Origin: JBEEMU01 sp043778315
GTDB taxonomy: Bacteria; Bacteroidota; Bacteroidia; Chitinophagales; Saprospiraceae
Direction: 5' to 3'
Assembly: GCA_043778315.1 (NCBI GenBank)
Contig: JAYWGJ010000396.1
Coordinates: 1 to 13,548 of the forward strand
Length of the DNA: 13,548 nt
Below, piece by piece: positions 7,855 to 13,548 of the stretch. The notes under the pieces are model-generated. The model ran no database searches, was not told the DNA's origin, and saw nothing but the letters and a program-made list of their open reading frames with translations. Position 1 is the stretch's first letter. Each line of letters begins with the position of its first letter. A program made the position numbers and the translations under genes.

Positions 7855-8532
7855 TTATTTGCGTAAATAAGCAAACAAAGTTACGCCGTCGGCGAGCATA
7901 CCTACTTGTACATTTTGGTTAGGAAATTGTTTTTGCAACCATAAACCCAAACTTTCCTTGCTCCAAAAATGAATATGCCCTGCAAAATAGTCTTGTCTGC
8001 CGTCTGGGACAGCGAGGTATAAAAAGCCGTTTTCGTTCAACATCGCCCAAAGCGTAGCGACTGCGGTTTCAGGATATTCGAGATGCTCGAGAACTAATTG
8101 GCAGAGAATCGCATCGAAGGTTTGTCCGTCCCAATTATCGTAAATACTCAAAAGCCTTATTTTGGCATTTTCATTTAGTTGCTGCGCTAATGCTAACGAC
8201 GCAGGCGTATATTCTGTTCCGAAAAGCTGCGCCGACAGATACGTTTTGCCCAAAAATGCTAAACAATGCCCTGTTCCGCAACCCGCATCAAGTATTTTTT
8301 TATTCGTTAAATCAATTTTATTTGCGTCAAGCCAATTTGTGACATTGCTTATCTGCGCTTTTACCTCTGTATCTATATAGTGTTGTACTAACTTTGGGTC
8401 GGAGTAAAACTGCCCGACCGAACTGTCTTTATTGTATGCAATAGCATCGTCAAAACCTAAATGATGAATTTTACGAACTTCGTAACCCATCGTTTTGATG
8501 AGCTGCCGCAAAGCGGTTTTGAGTTTTTTCAT
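7855..8532 (-). CDS. Class I SAM-dependent methyltransferase
   Basis: A 225-residue cytosolic methyltransferase. Motif I is ILDAGCGTG (80-88), the SAM-ribose acidic residue is probably E107 in LFGTEYTPASL, and motif IV is FDAILCQLVLEHLEYPE (139-155). The late HIHFWSKESLGLWL (186-199) resembles the H-x-HFF-x(2)-SL stretch of Methyltransf_23 proteins, often tied to polysaccharide or lipid modification. The basic N-terminus (KKLKTALRQLIKTMGYEVRK) is also common among those. The substrate cannot be told from sequence. It lies between atpB (22 bases away) and atpE (76 bases away) in the same direction, an unusual place, and is more AT-rich than its neighbours. Co-transcription with the ATP synthase is likely; a functional link is not shown. 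Confidence 0.9.
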   Translation of the reverse strand: MKKLKTALRQLIKTMGYEVRKIHHLGFDDAIAYNKDSSVGQFYSDPKLVQHYIDTEVKAQISNVTNWLDANKIDLTNKKILDAGCGTGHCLAFLGKTYLSAQLFGTEYTPASLALAQQLNENAKIRLLSIYDNWDGQTFDAILCQLVLEHLEYPETAVATLWAMLNENGFLYLAVPDGRQDYFAGHIHFWSKESLGLWLQKQFPNQNVQVGMLADGVTLFAYLRK

Positions 8533-8554
8533 TATAAATATTCAAAATAAAAAA

Positions 8555-9802
8555 TTAGTGGTGCGCCTCTTCTACTGCCGCGCCGATGTACGAAGCGGTT
8601 AGCATCGCAAAAATAAACGCTTGAATAAATGCAACTACTAGTTCTATCACGCTCAAAAACAAGGTAAACGGTACTGCCATAAACGAACCCGTGATTGCGC
8701 CTGGCATACTTTCGCCCATATTACCGAACACGAATATCAAGCCGACTAACGCCATAATGATGATGTGACCCGCCGTGATATTGGCGAAAAGCCGTATCAT
8801 TAAAGAAATTGGTTTAGTAAATACCCCTATTACTTCTACGGGTGTCAATAAAATTAAAATCCATTTTGGAACGCCTGGCATCGCTACTATGTGTCCCCAA
8901 TAATTGCGGTTTCCATTGATATTTGTGACAATAAACGCGATAAACGCGAGTACCAAAGTAGTGCTGATATTGCCCGTCACGTTCGCTCCGAAAGGTGCGA
9001 ACGGTATCAAACCAAACAAATTATTGATTAGAATGAAGAAAAAGCAAGCCAAAATATAAGGTAAAAACTCGTTGTAGCGTTTGCCAATCATGGGTTTTGC
9101 TACTTCGTCGCGGATAAAAATAATCATGGTTTCGAGGGCGTTATTGATGCCGCCTGGTGCTTTATTCGCGTTGCTTTTGTACCAATTTGCCATACGGATA
9201 AACAAAAATGCGAGTATAAAAATACCCAACATCATCGTAAATACGTTTTTGGAGATAGAGAAATCGTAGAAGGAGGATGCCTCGAGCATATTTTTTGAAC
9301 CCTCGAGTTCGAAAGATTGACCGTTGTGACAAACTACCGCGCCGCCTTCGTGCGTGTGTCCGATAGTGATTTTGGTGTCTTCTTTCGGGAAGTCGCCCTT
9401 GATGCGGTTGATGACGCTGTGGTTGAGTACATAGCCGTTGTGCGCTATCATCTCCTCGCCTTCGCCGTGAAACGCGCTTGACATCGCTACCATAAATCCG
9501 CCGTCGGCAGCGTAAGTGATGACGGGCAACGGCAAATACAAACCGTGTACGATTTCCATTTCGTTGGCGTTGCCGATGTGATGTATCATCATGTCGGTGT
9601 AATCCGTCTTGTGTTCGCCCGCTTCGGGTGCGCACGGATTGCTATGCTCGGCACTTTCTTTATGCGTATCGTTATGTTCTTGTGCGGACGCGATTTGCGC
9701 GAAAGCGAATAGAACTACTACAAAGACTAAGGAAAAAAAATGTTTTACTTTAAACACGATATATATTTTAATTATTTTTAGTCGTTTTGATAACTCGAAC
9801 AT
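8555..9802 (-). CDS. atpB: F1F0 ATP synthase subunit a
   Basis: Subunit a is the F0 stator channel that passes protons to the c ring. The 415-residue product has an N-terminal signal-like hydrophobic stretch (about 21-39) ending in IASA, then a hydrophilic, His-rich region (41-185). Next come the membrane helices, with the essential arginine R337 in PISLMIRLFANITAGH and the late helix IELVVAFIQAFIFAMLTASYIGAA. The long exported N-terminal domain is usual in Bacteroidota. The start is open to doubt: a GTG at 9757 would give a 400-residue protein beginning MFKVKHFF, a more normal signal peptide. The ATG at 9802 is favoured by its distance from the promoter element, which equals that of the neighbouring cyclophilin gene. 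It is the first gene of the ATP synthase cluster. Confidence 0.95.
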   Translation of the reverse strand: MFELSKRLKIIKIYIVFKVKHFFSLVFVVVLFAFAQIASAQEHNDTHKESAEHSNPCAPEAGEHKTDYTDMMIHHIGNANEMEIVHGLYLPLPVITYAADGGFMVAMSSAFHGEGEEMIAHNGYVLNHSVINRIKGDFPKEDTKITIGHTHEGGAVVCHNGQSFELEGSKNMLEASSFYDFSISKNVFTMMLGIFILAFLFIRMANWYKSNANKAPGGINNALETMIIFIRDEVAKPMIGKRYNEFLPYILACFFFILINNLFGLIPFAPFGANVTGNISTTLVLAFIAFIVTNINGNRNYWGHIVAMPGVPKWILILLTPVEVIGVFTKPISLMIRLFANITAGHIIIMALVGLIFVFGNMGESMPGAITGSFMAVPFTLFLSVIELVVAFIQAFIFAMLTASYIGAAVEEAHH

Positions 9803-9851
9803 TGATTTTGCACCTTATTATATAGTGTATAAAAAACGTCCAATTTTGCCG

Positions 9852-9859
9852 CAAAGATA
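9852..9859 (-). promoter_or_regulatory. Bacteroidota -7 element (TATCTTTG) of the atpB operon
   Basis: On the - strand the sequence reads TATCTTTG, an exact match to TAnnTTTG, within CCTATCTTTGCGGCA. The same 15 bases occur upstream of the PKD-cyclophilin gene. The motif's last base is 50 positions from the ATG at 9802. No convincing -33 element is visible. It is the probable promoter for the whole atpB-atpG cluster, which has no other -7 match as clear in its gaps. Confidence 0.65.
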
Positions 9860-10025
9860 GGGTATTTAAAATGGAAATAAAAAGTATTTTCAATCTTTTT
9901 TATAAAAAAAATGCTTTTGCGGCTAATTTAATTTTTTTAGACCTTGTTTTTGGGGCTGAATAACATATTTTATTTTACGAATAGCCTAAAAAAGTAATTT
10001 TATTTTACAATATGAAACAACAACA

Positions 10026-10061
10026 AAAGGCAACACGGGCGATAACACCTGTGTTGCCTTT
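10026..10061 (-). terminator. Rho-independent terminator of the PKD-cyclophilin gene
   Basis: AAAGGCAACAC (10026-10036) pairs perfectly with GTGTTGCCTTT (10051-10061). Three more pairs inside (GGG with CCT, one of them G-T) leave the 8-base loop CGATAACA. On the - strand the stem runs into TTTTGTTGTTG. It begins 27 bases after the cyclophilin stop, so it separates that gene from the atpB promoter. Confidence 0.85.
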
Positions 10062-10087
10062 GTCAAAAAAATAGCAGGCTAAATTTT

Positions 10088-11014
10088 TTATTCTATTATC
10101 GTTACTTTCATTTTCACGTCCTCTGCGGGACGGTCGCCCGAAGCGGTTTTGGCGGCTGCGATTTTGTCAATCACGTCTAAGCCTTCGGTTACTTGTCCGT
10201 ACACCGTATATTCGTGGTCAAGAAAAGGCGTGCCACCGTACTTCGCGTAGAGTGCTTTTTGCTCGGCAGTGTATTTTATTCCGCTCCGCGACTCCAACTG
10301 CGTGAGCTGTTGCTCGTTGATAGGCGAGCCTTGCACGATGTAAAACTGCGAACCCGACGACTCTTTTTCTGGGTTCATCGGACCGCCCGTACGGGCTGCC
10401 GCGAGCGCACCTTTGACGTGAATAAAATCATTCACAAATTCGGCTGGTACTTGATAGCCCGGTCCGCCCATTCCGAGCGAGCGACCTGCCGCCGCGCCCT
10501 TAGAGTCGGGGTCGCCGCCCTGAATCATAAAGCCTTTGATGACGCGGTGAAACAACAAATCGTTGAAATAACCTTGTTTGGCTAATTTTAAAAAATTGTC
10601 GCGATGCTTTGGTGTTTTATCAAATAAAACGATTTTAATTTTGCCATACGAAGTTTCTAACTCCACATGTGTCGCCCCTGCTGGGTGATAATAATTGTAC
10701 ATTTCTGCGTCTTTTGGTATAGTTACGGTGACTGTTGATAATGCTTGATGCTGCATTTTGCCGTTGATGGCGTAAAGCGTAACGGTGTAAGTGCCGGGTT
10801 CTTTGTACTCGTGCGTGGGCGAAGTTTCGACGGAGGTTTGCTTGTCGCCAAATTCCCAACGGTAGGTTTTCGCGTCCTTTGACTGGTTGGTAAACACCAC
10901 TTTCGACGGCACTTCTGCCTGTTTTTGCTCTTGTTTAAACATCGCTACGGGTTTGGCGCAAGCCGCCAAAAATACCATGCTGCTGAGTGCCAAAAAAATG
11001 TACTTCGGATTCAT
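10088..11014 (-). CDS. Lipoprotein with PKD domain and cyclophilin-type peptidyl-prolyl isomerase
   Basis: A 308-residue envelope protein. The N-terminus is a lipoprotein signal with lipobox LAAC, so the mature protein would start at lipidated C19. Residues about 36-100 form a PKD (Ig-like) domain with YRWEFGD (51-57) and the PGTYTVTL strand (73-80). Residues about 115-308 are a cyclophilin, with FHRVIKGFMIQGGDP (155-169, catalytic R157), SGSQFYI (220-226) and a late HEYTVYGQV. It should speed cis-trans isomerisation of prolyl bonds in proteins outside the cytoplasm. An insert of about 30 residues (NEQQLTQLESRSG onward) is common in Bacteroidota cyclophilins. The PKD domain probably serves in binding or as a spacer. 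It has its own promoter and terminator. Confidence 0.95.
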   Translation of the reverse strand: MNPKYIFLALSSMVFLAACAKPVAMFKQEQKQAEVPSKVVFTNQSKDAKTYRWEFGDKQTSVETSPTHEYKEPGTYTVTLYAINGKMQHQALSTVTVTIPKDAEMYNYYHPAGATHVELETSYGKIKIVLFDKTPKHRDNFLKLAKQGYFNDLLFHRVIKGFMIQGGDPDSKGAAAGRSLGMGGPGYQVPAEFVNDFIHVKGALAAARTGGPMNPEKESSGSQFYIVQGSPINEQQLTQLESRSGIKYTAEQKALYAKYGGTPFLDHEYTVYGQVTEGLDVIDKIAAAKTASGDRPAEDVKMKVTIIE

Positions 11015-11063
11015 TTGGTTATAATTAAAACGATAATTAAATTAGACATAAATTTTTATGCCG

Positions 11064-11071
11064 CAAAGATA
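11064..11071 (-). promoter_or_regulatory. Bacteroidota -7 element (TATCTTTG) of the PKD-cyclophilin gene
   Basis: The - strand reads CCTATCTTTGCGGCA around this octamer, identical over 15 bases to the atpB promoter region. The last motif base is 50 positions from the ATG at 11014, the same as for atpB. No clear -33 element is present. Confidence 0.65.
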
Positions 11072-11141
11072 GGTTATTGCAAGGAGAATTGGTAAGGATT
11101 GGAATAAAAATATTTGAGTAGAGTGATGTTGCGTAATTTTT

Positions 11142-11340
11142 TAGATTTACCAATCCGCACCAATCCACCGCGCCATTTCCTCGCGTGATTTGCCAAATTT
11201 TTTTTAATTTGGTAAATATTATTGTGCCGCAGCGTTTAGCGTTTACATTTACCAAATCTAAGCGATTTGGCAAATCCGCGCCAACCCACCGCGAAATTTC
11301 TTGCCTGATTTGCCAATTTTTTTTAATTTGGTAAATATTT
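11142..11340. repeat. Left REP-like palindromic repeat array (two units)
   Basis: Two units of about 90-100 bases lie about 121 bases apart, between the cyclophilin and RAYT genes. The second holds ATTTACCAAAT (11247-11257) and ATTTGGCAAATC (11265-11276), then a GC-rich middle with CCAACCCACCGCG. It closes with GATTTGCCAATT (from 11307) and ATTTGGTAAAT (11326-11336), so the whole unit folds on itself. The first unit has the right arms (11187-11198 and 11207-11217) but lacks 18 bases of the left arm. Orientation is the same as in the right array. Apart from these repeats and the promoter of the cyclophilin gene, the 360-base gap 11015-11374 shows nothing else. Confidence 0.9.
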
Positions 11341-11374
11341 TACCACCGCAGCATTCCTCTATCGTTGCGGCAGG

Positions 11375-12070
11375 TTAATCTATCGCCCAATGCGTTTCGT
11401 TGGGTTTATATTTTTTATAGTCGTCGTGATAGCCGTTCAACTGCTGCCAACTGCCAAACGCTGCTATGGTACGCTGTTTTTGCAGGTGCGTTTCCTTCGG
11501 AATATCTAAGCGAGCGTAACTGCTCCACTCCCATTCGCGCCAGTCCTTCACGAAGCCGTGCAGCATCGGATTTCGGTGAATATACGCAATGCAACCTCTA
11601 AAATAAGCGTCTGTTGTGATTGGCTTTCGCCGAAACAGTTTGCGGAATAAACTCCCGCTACGGTTCTGCTCTTTATTGATTGATTTGGAGTAGGATAGAA
11701 AAAGACAGCGCAGTCGCTCGGTGACGATAGCGGCAGCTTGTGCGTCGGTAAGTTCGGTAACAGCCTCAAAATCAGCGATATGTATTTGGCTGTGCTTAGG
11801 TAAACCTTTCGGGAAATCAGTTTTCGCGGCTGCTAAAATCTCCGCTTTACTTCGCACCTGTATCTGTATATGAAAATGATTGGGCATCAAGCAATACGCA
11901 AATGTCTCGACGTACTCGTACATATATCCATCGTATTTTCGTAAAAAATACCGTCTGTTTTCATTTGTAAAGAATATATTATGCTCGCCGTTGGCATGGT
12001 TATAAATATGAAAATGCTGCTCCGCAAAAAGTGGGTGATTGGTAGTCGTATAAATGCTATTCGGTATCAT
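11375..12070 (-). CDS. REP-associated tyrosine transposase-like protein (RAYT, Y1_Tnp family)
   Basis: A 231-residue relative of IS200/IS605 TnpA. The HUH motif is HFH (H65, H67) in AYCLMPNHFHIQI, and the probable catalytic tyrosine is Y127 in SYSKSINKEQNRSGSLF. Also typical of RAYTs are the RSGSLFRKLFRRKPI stretch (137-151) and YIHRNPMLHGFVKDWREWEWSSY (163-185). RAYTs are domesticated single-strand DNA transposases thought to bind and spread REP palindromes. That fits well here, since palindromic repeat arrays flank the gene on both sides. The product looks intact. No IS ends or partner TnpB are seen, so this is a single-copy type gene with its repeats and not a normal insertion sequence. 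Confidence 0.92.
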   Translation of the reverse strand: MIPNSIYTTTNHPLFAEQHFHIYNHANGEHNIFFTNENRRYFLRKYDGYMYEYVETFAYCLMPNHFHIQIQVRSKAEILAAAKTDFPKGLPKHSQIHIADFEAVTELTDAQAAAIVTERLRCLFLSYSKSINKEQNRSGSLFRKLFRRKPITTDAYFRGCIAYIHRNPMLHGFVKDWREWEWSSYARLDIPKETHLQKQRTIAAFGSWQQLNGYHDDYKKYKPNETHWAID

Positions 12071-12111
12071 TATCTTTTATTTTTAAAAATTAAATCCAAT
12101 TTGCCGCTTTT

Positions 12112-12505
12112 TTTAGATTTACCAAATCTAAGAGATTTGGCAAATCCGCACCAACTCACCGCAGCATTTTCTTGCCTGATTTGCCAATTTTTTTTTAATT
12201 TAGTAAATTTTTTATCACGCAGCGTTTGGCAAATCCGCACCAACCCACCGCGCCATTCCCACGCGCGATTTGCCAAATTTTTTTTAATTTGGTAAATTTT
12301 TTACCGCAGCAGCGTTTAGCGTTTAGATTTACCAAATCTAAGAGATTTGGCAAATCCGCGCCAACCCACCGCGCCATGCCCCCGCGCGATTTGCCAAATT
12401 TTTTCAATTTGGTAAATTTTTTATCACGCAGCGTTTGGCAAATCCGCACCAACCCACCGCGACATTTTCCCGCATGATTTGCCAAATTTTTTAATTTGGT
12501 AAATC
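12112..12505. repeat. Right REP-like palindromic repeat array (four units, two tandem dimers)
   Basis: Four units begin their core TTTGGCAAATCCGC at 12136, 12225, 12346 and 12434, so the spacing alternates 89, 121, 88. Long units (first, third) also carry an outer left arm ATTTACCAAAT; short units (second, fourth) do not. The array is thus two tandem ~210-base dimers. In the third unit ATTTACCAAAT (12327-12337) pairs with 12407-12417, and ATTTGGCAAATC (12345-12356) pairs with 12388-12399, both centred on 12372. This makes a 91-base near-palindrome with a C-rich loop. The array fills most of the 465-base gap 12071-12535. Reading frames that run through it are by-products of the repeat. Confidence 0.93.
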
Positions 12506-12535
12506 TTAAAAATACCAACAGCACTATCCCCCCAC

Positions 12536-13381
12536 CTACTGCTTCTTGTCAGGCACGGCAACCTCCGCCGAACGCCCCTTAAACTTGTCCATTGTGTCGT
12601 ACACGCCGAAGACGCGCCCCGCCACAAAATCGAAAGTTCGGACAGGCAGAATGCCTTTGAGCAACGGAATAGCGTTCACCATAAACGGCGTGCGCAGCAT
12701 CACCTCGTTGCTCTCTACGCCTTCTAATATGCGGTTTACGACAAATAAAGGCTCTAATATTGGCGTGAGCAACGGTGCTTTTACGCCGTCAAACATACCC
12801 GTATTGATGTACGACGGCGTGACGGTGAGGACGCGCACTTTGGAGCGCAACTCCTCGAGTTCGAGGCGGACGCTCTCCGACCAGCCCAAAACCGCCCATT
12901 TGCTCGCCGCATAAACCGACATATTCGGGTTAGCGACCATACCCGCCGCCGACGCGATATTCACGAGATGCCCCGTTCCTTTTTGTAGCATCGTAGGCAA
13001 AAACGCCCGCGCCACATACATCACACCAAGTACGTTGATGCCGATAGTGCGGTCTATTTCTTTGATGGAATGCTCGTGAAACCGTTTTCCGACCACAATA
13101 CCTGCATTATTGAACAAAATATCGACCGCGCCGATGTTTTTGAGTACGTCGTCGGCGGTGCGCTGCACGTCGTCCGCGTCGCTCACATCTACGATGTACG
13201 GGTGAACGTTGTCGTAGCCTGCGGCGGCAAAATATTCGCTCGTCGCGTTGAGGTGCGCCTCGTTGATGTCCCACAAAACGACCGATTTCGCGCCTTTTTG
13301 CAAGCAGCGTTCGGCGAGTAATTTGCCCATGCCCATCGCGCCGCCAGTGATTAGTACGGAGCTATTTTTTATTTTTGTCAT
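12536..13381 (-). CDS. Short-chain dehydrogenase/reductase (classical SDR)
   Basis: A 281-residue NAD(P)-dependent oxidoreductase. The dinucleotide motif is TGGAMGMG (12-19), with D38 after strand two (VVLWDIN), which favours NAD over NADP. NNAG is at 91-94, N115 is in GINVLG, and the catalytic set is S144, Y157 and K161 (YAASK). The C-terminal part is long, with hydrophobic stretches (about 205-250) and the ending MDKFKGR. This recalls the SDR16C / retinol-dehydrogenase and 17-beta-HSD11-like group, which act on lipid-like alcohols. The substrate is unknown. It is transcribed toward the repeat array, and only about 30 bases separate its stop from the last repeat unit; no classical terminator is visible there. 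Confidence 0.95.
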   Translation of the reverse strand: MTKIKNSSVLITGGAMGMGKLLAERCLQKGAKSVVLWDINEAHLNATSEYFAAAGYDNVHPYIVDVSDADDVQRTADDVLKNIGAVDILFNNAGIVVGKRFHEHSIKEIDRTIGINVLGVMYVARAFLPTMLQKGTGHLVNIASAAGMVANPNMSVYAASKWAVLGWSESVRLELEELRSKVRVLTVTPSYINTGMFDGVKAPLLTPILEPLFVVNRILEGVESNEVMLRTPFMVNAIPLLKGILPVRTFDFVAGRVFGVYDTMDKFKGRSAEVAVPDKKQ

Positions 13382-13505
13382 AATTACAATATTTATTTTT
13401 GTGTCAATCTCGTTTAATATATTAAAGCATAAATGTACAAAATTTAAGCCAAAAAAAATCTTAGTGTAGGAAATCCGTTGCTCACGGAAAGAGCGAAAAA
13501 AGTGC

Positions 13506-13513
13506 TATATTTG
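13506..13513 (+). promoter_or_regulatory. Possible Bacteroidota -7 element (TATATTTG) for the gene at the right edge
   Basis: TATATTTG matches TAnnTTTG exactly and lies 16 bases before an ATG at 13530. A TTG at 13478-13480 is too far away to be a good -33 element. The short implied leader is plausible. The rest of the 13382-13529 gap is AT-rich and shows nothing else firm, apart from a tiny CCGT/ACGG hairpin at 13475-13487. Confidence 0.45.
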
Positions 13514-13529
13514 TGTTAAAAAAAATATT

Positions 13530-13548
13530 ATGCAAGTAAAAATTACTT
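13530..13548 (+). CDS. Probable start of a divergent gene, cut by the window edge
   Basis: An ATG at 13530 opens a frame reading MQVKIT and is cut by the end of the window. It is backed only by a -7-like element 16 bases upstream and by its position divergent to the SDR gene. Six codons cannot show what it encodes. Confidence 0.3.

Noticed and set aside
9162..9635. 157-residue arginine-rich frame inside atpB on the same strand
   Set aside because: It is a shifted frame of atpB with implausible composition and no domain; atpB is well supported across this span.
10013..10075. Small + strand frame MKQQQKATRAITP ending near 10075
   Set aside because: It coincides with the terminator hairpin of the cyclophilin gene, which explains the sequence better; no start signals are seen.
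11375..12070. Complete IS200/IS605 insertion sequence
   Set aside because: There is no tnpB, and the flanking palindromes are multi-copy arrays, not single left and right ends. The protein has RAYT-type features.
12112..12505. CRISPR array
   Set aside because: Units are about 90-120 bases, self-complementary over most of their length, and the sequence between cores is itself repeated; there are no unique spacers and no cas genes.
12070..12524. Open reading frames running through the right repeat array on the - strand (68 and 109 residues), with a similar 78-residue one over the left array at 11037-11273
   Set aside because: They translate the repeat itself (recurring FTKLKK, WQI and WCGF strings), overlap one another and lack any recognisable domain. 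They are by-products of repeat units that lack stop codons.
13382..13440. Promoter for the SDR gene
   Set aside because: Only partial matches to TAnnTTTG (TACATTTA, TATATTAA) are present on the - strand, too weak to call in AT-rich DNA.

Overview
The window comes from a bacterium of the phylum Bacteroidota. Three things point there: the F-type ATP synthase genes run atpB-atpE-atpF-atpH-atpA-atpG with no atpD or atpC among them, Shine-Dalgarno sequences are generally absent, and several genes have the TAnnTTTG -7 promoter element of that phylum upstream. A Cytophagales-like member is my guess, without firm support. Coding DNA of the core genes is moderately GC-rich, whereas intergenic DNA and some inserted genes are very AT-rich.

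Layout. Positions 1-231 are an AT-rich leader holding a probable promoter. Then come adk (adenylate kinase, + strand) and a strong bidirectional terminator. From 907 to 9802, all on the - strand and so read from right to left, lies the ATP synthase cluster: atpB, a SAM methyltransferase, atpE, a hairpin terminator/attenuator, atpF, a ~137-bp palindromic element, atpH, an AAA-type ATPase gene, a partner protein with a possible nuclease motif, atpA, a YvlD/holin-like membrane protein, and atpG. The six structural ATP synthase genes are in the usual Bacteroidota order, but four unrelated genes and one MITE-like palindrome sit between them, all in the operon's direction. The ATPase/partner pair is the best candidate for an undescribed system. 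The ATPase resembles OLD/AAA_15-type proteins of defence modules, the partner has a hydrophobic strand followed by E-x-K, and both are markedly AT-rich between GC-richer atpH and atpA.

Upstream of atpB, at 10088-11014 (- strand), is a lipoprotein that joins a PKD domain to a cyclophilin-type prolyl isomerase, with its own terminator and promoter. Its promoter shares a 15-base sequence with the atpB promoter, at the same distance from the start codon.

Positions 11142-12505 are a REP/RAYT-like locus. A Y1 (HUH) transposase-family gene of the REP-associated type lies between two arrays of long palindromic repeats in the same orientation, two units on one side and four on the other. The four-unit array is two tandem copies of a ~210-bp dimer. 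After it come a short-chain dehydrogenase (- strand) and, at the right edge, the probable first codons of a divergent gene.

The ATP synthase genes supply six of the eight subunit types; beta and epsilon must be encoded elsewhere. No rRNA, tRNA or CRISPR array was recognised.
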